NCBI GenBank assembly: GCA_023230855.1
Contig: JALNWQ010000004.1
Coordinates: forward strand, 62,001 to 126,000
Source of the DNA: Solirubrobacteraceae bacterium
GTDB lineage: Bacteria; Actinomycetota; Thermoleophilia; Solirubrobacterales; Solirubrobacteraceae
Direction of reading: 5' to 3'
DNA: 64,000 nucleotides
A model generated the notes under the pieces. It was not told the DNA's origin. It did no database searches and saw only the letters and a list, made by a program, of their open reading frames with translations. Below, piece after piece: positions 34,301 to 41,409 of the stretch. Position numbers and translations under genes: made by a program. How positions within the stretch are numbered: position 1 is the first letter of the stretch; each line of letters begins with the position of its first letter.

Positions 34301-36730
34301 GTCGTCGACGAGGACCTGCTCGTCCTGGTCGACCGCCCAGCGGCTGAACGCCCCGATCGCCCGGCCCAGCTCGATCGGGCGGCCGCGCTGGTCCCCACGC
34401 CAGAACGGCACCGCGCCCGGCACGCCCGGGGCGGGGGTGACGACCACGCGGTCGCGTTGGATCTCCTCGATCCGCCAGGTCGACGCGCCGAGGAGGAACG
34501 TCTGGCCGGCACGGGCCTCGTAGACCATCTCCTCGTCGAGCTCGCCGACGCGGCGACCGTCGGGCAACGTCACGCGGTACAGGCCGCGGTCGGGGATCGT
34601 GCCCGCGTTGGCGATCGCCAACCGGCCCGCCCCGCGCCGCGGACGGACCATCCCGCCGGTGCGATCCCACACCACCCGCGGTCGCAGCTCGGCGAAGTCC
34701 TGGGACGGGTAGCGCCCGTCGAGCATGTCGAGGGTGCGCTCGAAGAGCTCGCGCGGCAGGTCCGCGTAGGAGTGCGTGCGCGTGATCAGGGCGTAGAGGT
34801 CGTCGACCGCGAGGCCCTCCCCGTCCGACGCGCCGTCCGACGCGTCGGGGCTGGTCCCCGCGCCGGGGCTGCTCGCTGCGCCGGTCGCCCCGTCGTCCGG
34901 GTCGAACGGCAGCGTCGCCCGCTCCTCGGGCCGCCGACGGGGTCGACGGGGCGCGACCGCCGGGCCGGCCGAGGCGACGATCGCGACGATCTGCTGGGCC
35001 AGGACGTCGAGCGGGTTGCGGGGGACGACGGTCGGCTCGATCAGGCCCTCACGCATCCGCCGCGCGACGACGGCGCACTCGAGCAGATCGGCCCGGAACT
35101 TCGGGAAGATCCGGCCCTTCGCCGTCTCGCCCACCCCGTGCCCGGCGCGGCCGATCCGCTGCATCCCGGCGGCGACCGACTTGGGCGACTCGATCTGCAG
35201 GACGAGGTCGACCGCGCCCATGTCGATCCCGAGCTCGAGCGAGCTCGTCGCGACGAGGCACGGCAGCTCGCCGGCCTTCAGCAGCTGCTCGACCGTCTCG
35301 CGCTCCTCGCGCGAGAGCGACCCGTGGTGGGCCCGCGCGATCTCGATGGCGTGCGGGCCGGTGGGGGCGGTCCCGACCGCGGTGGCGTGCGAGCCCGCCA
35401 CGCCCCGACGACCGTCCGCCGTGGGGCCGCCGGCGCGCTCACCGCCGGGCGGTCCGTCCCGCAGCGGCGCCTTCGGCCGCGGGGCGATCCCGGCGTGCCG
35501 CTCCGGCGACGGCAGCGTGGCGGCCAGATCGGGATCGAGCCGACGCAGCTCGCCGGGGGCGCGCGGCGCGTGCGCGTCCGGGTCGTCCGGGTCGGCCCAG
35601 CGCGCGTCGGGATCACGGGCCGGGTCGCCAAGGCCGGCGGTGCCCGGCAGTCCTACGGTCGCGCCGACGGCCGCCGCCTCGCGGTCGAGCGCCCGCCGCT
35701 CGGCCAGCTCGTTGAGCCGCAGCGCCAGCCGCTCCGCCGACCGTCGGCTGTTGACGAAGACGATCGTCGACCGGTGCTCCTCCACGAGGTCGAGGATCTC
35801 GGGGTACATCGCCGGCCAGATCGAGTTGCGCGTCGCCTCGCCCCCGACCACCGGCTCGAGCGGGTCGGGCGCGTCCGGGACCGACCGGGACGCGGAAGGC
35901 GCGACGACGGAGTCCAGCTCGACCATCGACTCGACCGGGACCTGGATCCGCAGATCCATCCGCTTGCGCTCGCCGGTGTCGACGATCCGGCAGCGGCGGC
36001 CGGGGCCGACGAGGAACCGGCCGATCTCCTCCAGTGGGTTCTGGGTCGCGGACAGGCCGATCCGCTGCACGTCCTCGCCGGCCCACGACCCGGCGAACCC
36101 GCCCCCCGGCAGGAGCGGCGGACCGTCGCCGTCCGCCAGCTCGCCCCGCCACGCGCGGCGGCGCAGATCGGCCAGCCGCTCGAGCGTCACCGCCAGGTGG
36201 GTGCCGCGCTTCGTCCCGGCGACCGCGTGGATCTCGTCGACGATGACCGTCTCGACGCCCGACAGGATCTGCCGCGCGCCCGACGTGAGCATGAGGTACA
36301 GCGACTCGGGCGTCGTGATGAGCACGTCCGGCGGCTTGCGCCGCATCGCCTGCCGCTCGCGCTGCGGTGTGTCGCCCGTGCGCAGCGCGACGTGGACGTC
36401 GGGGGCGCCCGTCGCCCCGGGGTCGTCGTCGACCGCGATCCCCCGCAGCGGCGCGCGGAGGTTCCGCTCGACGTCGTGGCTCAGCGCCTTGAGCGGCGAC
36501 ACGTAGAGCAGCCGCACCCGCCGCTCGCCGTCGGGCAGGGGCGCGGCCGCCAGCCGGTCCAGGCCCCAGAGGAACGCCGCCAGGGTCTTGCCCGACCCGG
36601 TCGGGGCGGAGATGAGGACGTGCTCGCCGGCCGAGATCAGCGGCCACGCCTGCTCCTGCACCGCCGTCGGCGCGGAGAACGCCCGGACGAACCAGTCACG
36701 GACCCGGGGGGTGAAGGCGTCGAGGGCCAC
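31391..36730 (-). CDS. lhr: Lhr-type ATP-dependent helicase
   Basis: 1779 residues, longer than the roughly 1500 of E. coli and mycobacterial Lhr. Walker A APTGSGKT at 42-49, motif Ia YVSPLKALSHDVERNL, DEIH box at 165-168, then motif III LSATQNP, RecA-2 motifs (STIVFVNSRRSAERLA, IGRAGHGVG), a Lhr-core WH/beta region and the long C-terminal domain seen in full-length Lhr. Extra length comes from several acidic or Pro/Gly-rich insertions, the largest between motifs IV and V (about residues 350-450), plus others near 620 and 1410. DNA-damage-linked 3'-5' helicase; in mycobacteria Lhr is in the mitomycin-inducible repair regulon, and PafBC in this window may control it. GTG start. Confidence 0.95.
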   Translation of the reverse strand: MALDAFTPRVRDWFVRAFSAPTAVQEQAWPLISAGEHVLISAPTGSGKTLAAFLWGLDRLAAAPLPDGERRVRLLYVSPLKALSHDVERNLRAPLRGIAVDDDPGATGAPDVHVALRTGDTPQRERQAMRRKPPDVLITTPESLYLMLTSGARQILSGVETVIVDEIHAVAGTKRGTHLAVTLERLADLRRRAWRGELADGDGPPLLPGGGFAGSWAGEDVQRIGLSATQNPLEEIGRFLVGPGRRCRIVDTGERKRMDLRIQVPVESMVELDSVVAPSASRSVPDAPDPLEPVVGGEATRNSIWPAMYPEILDLVEEHRSTIVFVNSRRSAERLALRLNELAERRALDREAAAVGATVGLPGTAGLGDPARDPDARWADPDDPDAHAPRAPGELRRLDPDLAATLPSPERHAGIAPRPKAPLRDGPPGGERAGGPTADGRRGVAGSHATAVGTAPTGPHAIEIARAHHGSLSREERETVEQLLKAGELPCLVATSSLELGIDMGAVDLVLQIESPKSVAAGMQRIGRAGHGVGETAKGRIFPKFRADLLECAVVARRMREGLIEPTVVPRNPLDVLAQQIVAIVASAGPAVAPRRPRRRPEERATLPFDPDDGATGAASSPGAGTSPDASDGASDGEGLAVDDLYALITRTHSYADLPRELFERTLDMLDGRYPSQDFAELRPRVVWDRTGGMVRPRRGAGRLAIANAGTIPDRGLYRVTLPDGRRVGELDEEMVYEARAGQTFLLGASTWRIEEIQRDRVVVTPAPGVPGAVPFWRGDQRGRPIELGRAIGAFSRWAVDQDEQVLVDDYDLDRRAATNLLEFLREQQEATRVIPSDRAIVVERFRDEIGDWRLCVLSPFGGRVHAAWGLAISRRIRDEHGLEADAIWSDDGIIVHLPDADGDDGAPSADLIALEADEVEDLIVSELGTSALFGARFRENAGRALLIPRAQPGRRTPLWQQRLKAQSLLQVAERYRDFPVILETYRECLRDVLDVPGLIGLLRAIEGREVSIVEVETPTASPMASSLLFDYVATYMYEGDAPNAERRAAALSLDRDLLRELLGQDELRELLDEGALQQLEADLQHRSPRTRAASADALAEVLRRVGDLTLEEVARRVAVPGREATIAEDEPPGADALARAEALLQALAAQRRAVRMRIGTGERWIAADDAGLFRDALGAVPPGGLPDAFLADVDDPLRRLVRRYAATRGPFVGRALRERYGVDATPVLRELLREEELVRGEIRPGGTETEWCDPEVLRRLRRMSLAVLRQEIEPADPRALVPFALAWQGIDRGARRWLDPAVVPDRLREVLVPLQGLALPVSLWESDVLPRRVGSYSPAWLDALCASGEVVWVGAGSLGRSSGRVALYFRDDAPAIGPPVGAVGLEARSGGPGAPGRTTVARPPDRPPTGRRDASDATASDPVGPGPSGGEGAAGAPIHAAVREALAARPMFFAELLEALPAWPPDAVREALWDLVWSGEVTCDVFAPLRQGRSAAATRTGAARAARASSARRRRFGPRPSGPAAAGTTQGRFSLTAPLFGPPGIASDPGLRRRTVAELLLERHGIVTREHVRAERIPGGFSTLYDSFGALETLGVCRRGYFVEGLGGAQFAIPGAVERLRGHAIDPPGPATTATGQPLPVVLVDAADPAQPYGTLLPWPTPAPGAAGAATGRPADAKDPAPQRAHGAKVVLVGPDPVLYVERSGKGVQVLVDYDDERIAPALAGLVAAVVDGRAGVDPRKGLALERIDGVDVLGHPLEPLLEPAGFRPMPAKWVVRR

Positions 36731-36892
36731 GGCCCACCGAGCCTACGGGAGCGAACAGACGTTCGGGGCGCCACAGGGCACCACGTCCTCCTCACGTCCG
36801 GACCGCCTCTGTCGGCGCGGCGGGCCAGCCCGGCCCGCTCCCGTCCCGCCACCGGGGCCCGCCGCCCAGACGGGCCCGGGTGCGCCCGCCGC

Positions 36893-37453
36893 TCAGGCGG
36901 CGACCGACGTCCCGACCGCGTCGGCCAGCGCCCGCACCGCTTCGGAGACCTGCCCGACGACCTCGGCATCGTCCGCCGGATGGATCTCGGCGAACCGCAC
37001 GATCGACTCCGGCACCGCGACCTTGACGGTGTCGACGACCGCGCCGCCGGCGATGCCCAGGGCCTTGCGGGCCTCGTCCTGCGCCCACACGCCGCCGTAC
37101 TGGCCGAAGGCGGTGCCGATCACCGCGACCGGCTTGTCGCGGATGGCGCCCTGACCGAACGGTCGCGAGAGCCAGTCGATGGCGTCCTTGACCGCCCCCG
37201 GGATCGTGCCGTTGAACTCCGGGGTGGCGATGAGGACCGCATCGACGCCGGCCACGGCCTCGCGCAGCGCGACGGCGCCGGACGGTGCGGTGTCGCCGTC
37301 GAGATCCTCGTTGTAGTGGGGGACGTCGCCGAGGCCCTCGAACAGGCGCAGCTCGACGCCGTCGGGGGCGTTAGCGGCCGCCACCTCGAGGACCTGACGG
37401 TTGTGGGACGCGGCGCGGAGGCTGCCGGGGATGCCGAGGATGGTGACGGGCAT
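36893..37453 (-). CDS. NADPH-dependent FMN reductase
   Basis: 186 residues from ATG 37453. Flavodoxin-like fold: ILGIPGSLRAASHNRQVLE binds the FMN phosphate, and TPEFNGTIPGAVKDAIDWLS is the signature of chromate/azo/FMN reductases of the SsuE/ChrR type. AVIGTAFGQYGGVWAQDEAR follows. It reduces FMN or quinones with NAD(P)H in the cytoplasm. Divergent from a TetR gene with a palindrome in between, so likely part of a repressor-controlled detoxification response. Confidence 0.92.
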   Translation of the reverse strand: MPVTILGIPGSLRAASHNRQVLEVAAANAPDGVELRLFEGLGDVPHYNEDLDGDTAPSGAVALREAVAGVDAVLIATPEFNGTIPGAVKDAIDWLSRPFGQGAIRDKPVAVIGTAFGQYGGVWAQDEARKALGIAGGAVVDTVKVAVPESIVRFAEIHPADDAEVVGQVSEAVRALADAVGTSVAA

Positions 37454-37554
37454 GGGGTGTTCCTTTCGCGGGGAGTCGGAGGACGCCCGGGCGAAGGGCC
37501 CGAACGACGCGGATGAACCGGACCGGAGTCCGAATGGAGTTCTAGCAGACAATC

Positions 37555-37566
37555 GGACCGTGGTCC
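37555..37566. promoter_or_regulatory. TetR operator candidate
   Basis: GGACC-GT-GGTCC inverted repeat about 100 bp upstream of the FMN reductase start and 20 bp before the TetR start. Confidence 0.5.
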
Positions 37567-37585
37567 ACTTAGCCCGGAGTCGGCT

Positions 37586-38236
37586 ATGATCGTGGACGTG
37601 GCCCCGTCGTCGACACCCCAGGTCCCCCCGTCGGCCGCCCTGCCGATGGCGGGTCCCGCGGGCGGCCCCGGGACCGAGCGCGCCGACGCCGCCCGCAACC
37701 GTCGGCGGCTCCTCGACGCCGCGCGACGCCTCGTCGCCGCCGAGGGGATCGACGGCATGACGATGGAGGCCGTCGCCTGCGCCGCCCAGGTCGGCAAGGG
37801 CACCGTGTTCCGTCGCTTCGGCGACCGCGCCGGGCTCATCCGCGCGCTGCTCGACGACACCGAGACCGCGCTGCAGGACCGCTTCCTCACCGGCCCGCCC
37901 CCGCTCGGTCCCGGCGCCGACCCGCACGACCGGCTCGTGGCGTTCGGTCACGCCCGCCTCGACGTCGTGCTGCTCCACGGCGACCTGCTGCGCGCCGCCG
38001 ACGCCGACGACCGCACGCGCTACGCCCACCCGAGCCGCGGGGCGAGCGCGACCCACGTCGCGATGTTGCTGCGCGAGATCGGCGTCGACGGCGACGTCCC
38101 GCTGCTCGCCGAGGCCCTGCTCGGCACCCTCGACGCCGGCCTCGTCGTCCACCAGCACCGCGTCCTCGGCATGCCGGTCGAGCGTCTGCGGCAGGGTTGG
38201 GACGACCTCGTCGCCCGGATCACCGCGCCGCGGTAG
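37586..38236 (+). CDS. TetR-family regulator
   Basis: 216 residues from ATG 37586 (GGAG 6 nt upstream); a GTG at 37598 with TATGAT 7 nt before it is an alternative. Helix-turn-helix: NRRRLLDAARRLVAAEGI, MEAVACAAQVGKGTVFRRFG, then a C-terminal domain with HARLDVVLLHGDLLRAADA. Cys in VACAAQV sits within the recognition helix turn; redox sensing is conceivable but unproven. Probably represses the divergent FMN reductase and itself. Followed by the second copy of the 55-bp repeat. Confidence 0.88.
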   Translation: MIVDVAPSSTPQVPPSAALPMAGPAGGPGTERADAARNRRRLLDAARRLVAAEGIDGMTMEAVACAAQVGKGTVFRRFGDRAGLIRALLDDTETALQDRFLTGPPPLGPGADPHDRLVAFGHARLDVVLLHGDLLRAADADDRTRYAHPSRGASATHVAMLLREIGVDGDVPLLAEALLGTLDAGLVVHQHRVLGMPVERLRQGWDDLVARITAPR

Positions 38237-38279
38237 GGCCTTCGCGTCCCGCGCCCGCCGGGAGTGGGGTGGCCGGACC

Positions 38280-38334
38280 GGGGTGGCGTCGGAACCGGAC
38301 CCCACACGTCCTCAACCGCCACCACCCCCGCCGG
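38280..38334. repeat. 55-bp dispersed repeat, copy B
   Basis: 48 of 55 positions identical to copy A at 26454-26508, same orientation; the last 22 bases are fully identical. It lies 43 nt after the TetR stop, upstream of the serine-hydrolase gene. Confidence 0.7.
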
Positions 38335-38425
38335 CCCCGCCGACCGACCCCGCCGACCGACCCCGCAGTCCGCGCGGGCGCACCCGCTCACCCGCGCGGG
38401 GATCGTCCACGCGACGCGACGGCGC

Positions 38426-38431
38426 TACCCT
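38426..38431 (+). promoter_or_regulatory. -10 box, leaderless serine hydrolase gene
   Basis: TACCCT six nt before ATG 38438; no Shine-Dalgarno. Confidence 0.5.
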
Positions 38432-38437
38432 CGCGCC

Positions 38438-39508
38438 ATGCGATCGTCCGCCACCACCCGCCGGATCCTGCTCGCGGCGGGGCTCGTCGTCCTGCTCGTG
38501 GCGGCGTTCGCGATCGGGTCGGCGACGCGCGGCGACGACCCGCAGGAGCAGGCGGCGGGCCCAGCCGCGGTGACGCCGGACGGCGAGCCGCCGACGACCT
38601 ACACGTACACCGAGCCGGACCCAGTCGCCCCCGACGAGACGACCCCGCAGGACGATCCGGACCCCGCCGCGTCGACGACCGCCACGACGATCCCGACCGC
38701 CGCGCGCGGCTCGCGCAGCACCCTGCAGCGGGCGGCCGACGCGGCGGCGAAGGCCGGAGGCGCCGGGACCGGGGTGGCGGTCGGCACGCTCGGACCGGGC
38801 ACGGTCGTGCGGGCCGGGAGCCTCACGACGACCCACGCCTGGAGCACGTCGAAGCCGGCCGTGCTCGCCGCGGTGCTGCGGGCCCGGCGCGCCGGTCGCC
38901 TGGGGAGCCCGCGCACCCCCACCGCCCAGGAGCGGGCGTGGGCGACCCGCGCGCTGACCGTGTCGGACAACGCCGCGGCGATCTCGCTGTTCGGCGAGCT
39001 GGAGCAGCGGTTCGGGGGCGTCGACGGCGCGTCGCGTCAGGTCGAGGCGGCCCTGCGCGCGGGCAGCGGCAAGCGCATCGCCGTCAACCGCAAGCGTCGC
39101 GAGTCGTTCACCACCTTCGGTCAGACGAACCTGCGGCTCACCGACGGGGTGCGGTTCTACGGCGGCCTGGCCGGCAGCTGCGTGCTGCCGAACGCCGACA
39201 CCCGGTTCGTCGTCGACCTCATGCGTCGGGTCGACGGGTCGCAGCGGTGGGGGCTCGGGTCCGCGCCGTGGGACGCGAAGGTCGCGTTCAAGGGCGGCTG
39301 GGGCCCCGAGTCCGGCGGCCGCTACGTGGCGGTCCAGTACGGCGTGCTGCGCAAGGGCTCCAACGGGGTCGTCGTGGCGATCGCGGCCCAGGCGCGCGGC
39401 GGGCTCGAGGCCGTGACGCCCCGGCTCACCGCCATGGCGAAGGCGCTGGAGCAGCGGCTCCCCGCGTCGCGCTGGCCACCGATGCCCAAGACCTGCCCGG
39501 ACGCCTGA
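38438..39508 (+). CDS. class A beta-lactamase-fold serine hydrolase, membrane-anchored
   Basis: 356 residues. One N-terminal helix (ILLAAGLVVLLVAAFAIGSA) and a Thr/Pro/Asp-rich linker put the domain outside the cell. Three motifs of the penicillin-recognising serine hydrolases are visible in order: SxxK as S136-T-S-K139, SDN at 176-178 and KGG at 285-287 (instead of KTG). There is no omega-loop ExxLN I can see, so beta-lactamase activity is doubtful; a peptidoglycan or ester hydrolase is more likely. A Cys pair (SCVL and KTCPDA at the end) may form a disulfide. TACCCT upstream suggests leaderless expression. Confidence 0.78.
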   Translation: MRSSATTRRILLAAGLVVLLVAAFAIGSATRGDDPQEQAAGPAAVTPDGEPPTTYTYTEPDPVAPDETTPQDDPDPAASTTATTIPTAARGSRSTLQRAADAAAKAGGAGTGVAVGTLGPGTVVRAGSLTTTHAWSTSKPAVLAAVLRARRAGRLGSPRTPTAQERAWATRALTVSDNAAAISLFGELEQRFGGVDGASRQVEAALRAGSGKRIAVNRKRRESFTTFGQTNLRLTDGVRFYGGLAGSCVLPNADTRFVVDLMRRVDGSQRWGLGSAPWDAKVAFKGGWGPESGGRYVAVQYGVLRKGSNGVVVAIAAQARGGLEAVTPRLTAMAKALEQRLPASRWPPMPKTCPDA

Positions 39509-40058
39509 CCCACCGGTCGACGGTCGACCGCGCCGGCCTGGGGCCGGGGCCGGAGGGGCCGGGGCCGGAGAGGGTCGGTGCTGCAGGGGGTCCCGGGCCG
39601 GAGGGTCGGGGCTGGAGGGGCCGGAGGCCGAGCCGGGCGTCGGAGGGGCACGCGGCGGATGTCGCTCACGGGGCGGAGGCCGGCACGGACGTCGCGCATC
39701 GGGCGGAGGACGTCGCTCACGGGGCGGAGGCCGGCACGGACGTCGCGCATCGCACGGAGGACGTCGCTCACGGGACGAACCCCACCCTTCCCCTCGCGGC
39801 TCGCCCCCTCGACGTCGCTCCTCGTCGCGCTGGGGACGCACCCCGCGGCAGGCCGGCCGGTTCGCCCCGTCGGCGTCGCCCGAGCCCCGCCACCAACCCG
39901 GACCAGACGCTCGACGCGACGCGGGGACGCCGCCCGTGCCCGTCGCCGCCGACCCGACCCGACGCCCTCCCGCGTCCGGTGCCGCCGACCCGACCAGGGG
40001 CTCCGCCCGGGTCCGCCACCGCCCGGCGCGGCCCACCCGACCCGGCGCCGCCCCCCCG
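39509..40058. other. 550-bp repeat-rich intergenic region
   Basis: No gene supported: the frames are low-complexity Arg/Pro/Gly. 39540-39650 is made of short GGGGCCGGAG-like degenerate units; 39659-39774 is a 51-bp tandem repeat; 39830-40050 is Pro/Arg-biased GC-rich sequence without structure I can name. Lies between a rightward gene and the convergent UDG. Confidence 0.5.
39659..39774. repeat. 51-bp tandem repeat, 2.3 copies
   Basis: Units start at 39659, 39710 and 39761 (partial). Copies 1 and 2 differ at only a few bases. Each unit itself is two related halves, GTCGCTCACGGGGCGGAG and GTCGCGCATCGGGCGGAG. Confidence 0.8.
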
Positions 40059-40760
40059 CTACCCGGCGTCGAGCCCCGCCATCTCACGCGCCCGCACGAG
40101 GATCGCGTCGAGCATCGGCGGGGTCAGGCGGCCGGTGAAGGTGTTGTGCTGGCTCGGGTGGTAGGTGCCCAGGAGCCGGTAGCGGCCGACGCGGGCCTCC
40201 GCGCCGTGGCCGAACCGCGGCCGCGGTCGCGGCGCCGCCTCACCGTGCGCGGCGAGCAGCCGCAGCGCGCCGTCCCACGCGAACGCGCCGAGGCAGACGA
40301 CGACGTCGGCGCCGGGCAGCAGGTCGAGCTCGGCGACGGTCCACGGCAGGCACGCGTCGCGCTCGGCCGGGGTCGGCTTGTTCGCCGGCGGGGCGCAGCG
40401 CACCATCGCCGTGATCCAGCAGCCGGTCAGGCGCAGGCCGTCGTCGCGGTGGGTCGACGTCGGCTGATTGGCGAACCCGGTCCGGTGCAGCGCCGCGAAG
40501 AGGAAGTCCCCGGACCGGTCGCCGGTGAACATCCTCCCGGTGCGGTTGGCGCCGTGCGCGGCCGGCGCCAGTCCGACGAGCAGCACCCGCGCGGCGGGGT
40601 CGCCGAGGCCGCGGACGGGACGGGCCCAGTACTCCTCGTCGCGGAACGCGGCCCGCTTGACCGTGGCGACCTCCTCGCGCCACGCGACGAGCCGGGGGCA
40701 CCGTCGGCACGCGGCGACCGCCCGCTGGTGGGCGTCGAGGGTCGCGGGGGCCGGATCCAC
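40059..40760 (-). CDS. uracil-DNA glycosylase, family 5 (UdgB-type)
   Basis: 233 residues from GTG 40760. Motif GLAPAAHGANRTGRMFTGD (63-81) is diagnostic of family 5 UDGs, which lack the polar catalytic Asp of family 4; the second motif is TYHPSQHNT. Four iron-sulfur Cys are in place (C18 and C21 in CRRCPRL, C122, C137). It removes uracil and related lesions from DNA. A TACCGT box 7 nt upstream overlaps that of the divergent lipoprotein gene. Longer upstream frames are rejected because they cross the divergent gene. Confidence 0.9.
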   Translation of the reverse strand: MDPAPATLDAHQRAVAACRRCPRLVAWREEVATVKRAAFRDEEYWARPVRGLGDPAARVLLVGLAPAAHGANRTGRMFTGDRSGDFLFAALHRTGFANQPTSTHRDDGLRLTGCWITAMVRCAPPANKPTPAERDACLPWTVAELDLLPGADVVVCLGAFAWDGALRLLAAHGEAAPRPRPRFGHGAEARVGRYRLLGTYHPSQHNTFTGRLTPPMLDAILVRAREMAGLDAG

Positions 40761-40766
40761 CGGGGC

Positions 40767-40777
40767 TACGGTACCGT
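40767..40777. promoter_or_regulatory. overlapping divergent -10 boxes (bidirectional promoter)
   Basis: The 10-bp palindrome ACGGTACCGT (40768-40777) gives TACCGT on both strands, overlapping by 2 bp. Each box is exactly 7 nt from the start codon of its gene (GTG 40760 leftward, GTG 40785 rightward). Confidence 0.6.
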
Positions 40778-40784
40778 TCGGCCC

Positions 40785-41258
40785 GTGACCGCTGCCGCTC
40801 TCCGCCCCGGGCTCTGGGCCGCCACCGCCGTCCTCGCCACGGTCGCCGTCACCGGGTGCGCCACGCAGACCGGCGTGAAGGACAAGGAGTTCACCGGCGA
40901 GAAGGGCCGCGTCGCCGCGACCGTGCGCGCGCTGGACGACGCCGCGATCGACGAGCGCAACGACGACAACGGCGCGGGCAAGGTCTGCCGTGAGCTGCTG
41001 TCCAAGCGCCTGCTCGAGAAGCTCGGGGCCGGCGACGAGTGCATCACGAACGTCCGCAAGGCGTTCCTCGACGGCGATCCCGTGAGCCTCGACATCGAGA
41101 CGATCGACCTGGCGCCCGGTGCCAAGGAGGCGACGGTCAAGGGCGAGATCAAGCTGTCGAACTCGTCGAAGCGGATCGACACCGTCAAGCTCGTCCTCGA
41201 GAGTCGCACCTGGAAGGTCGACTCGACGATCGTCGGCGAGCCGGTCAAGGACAGCTGA
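40785..41258 (+). CDS. small lipoprotein, stress/metal-unknown
   Basis: 157 residues from GTG 40785. Signal peptide PGLWAATAVLATVAVTGC ends in a lipobox (VTGC). The mature domain is a small alpha-beta unit (EKGRVAATVRALDDAAIDER ... KVCRELLSKRLLEKLGAG) with ECITNVRKAFLDGD and the strand pair DIETIDLAPG / ATVKGEIKLSN, similar in plan to the NTF2-like/cystatin-like lipoproteins that follow DUF4878-type folds. Two Cys could form a disulfide. No clear function. Shares its promoter symmetrically with the UDG gene. Confidence 0.7.
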   Translation: MTAAALRPGLWAATAVLATVAVTGCATQTGVKDKEFTGEKGRVAATVRALDDAAIDERNDDNGAGKVCRELLSKRLLEKLGAGDECITNVRKAFLDGDPVSLDIETIDLAPGAKEATVKGEIKLSNSSKRIDTVKLVLESRTWKVDSTIVGEPVKDS

Positions 41259-41333
41259 CCGGCGGGCGAACCCGGCCCCACCGGCGCCTTCGCCACGTCC
41301 CACCGGGCGCCGCCCGATCTCCCGGGCGATCCA

Positions 41334-41370
41334 CCGCGGGCCGGGGCGAGGACCCTCGCTCCGCGGGCGG
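41334..41370. terminator. terminator between lipoprotein and rmlB
   Basis: GCGAGG...CCTCGC (41346-41359) inside outer CCGCGG arms, in the 151-bp convergent gap. Confidence 0.5.
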
Positions 41371-41409
41371 GAGGGGCCGCGGCCGGTGGCAGGCCGGGAC
41401 CTCGCTCCT

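Noticed and set aside
38438..39508. True class A beta-lactamase
   Set aside because: SxxK, SDN and KGG are there but no ExxLN omega loop could be found, so antibiotic hydrolysis is not supported.
39509..40058. A hidden gene in the 550-bp gap
   Set aside because: Open frames come from the 51-bp tandem repeat and GC-rich low complexity; none has a start signal.
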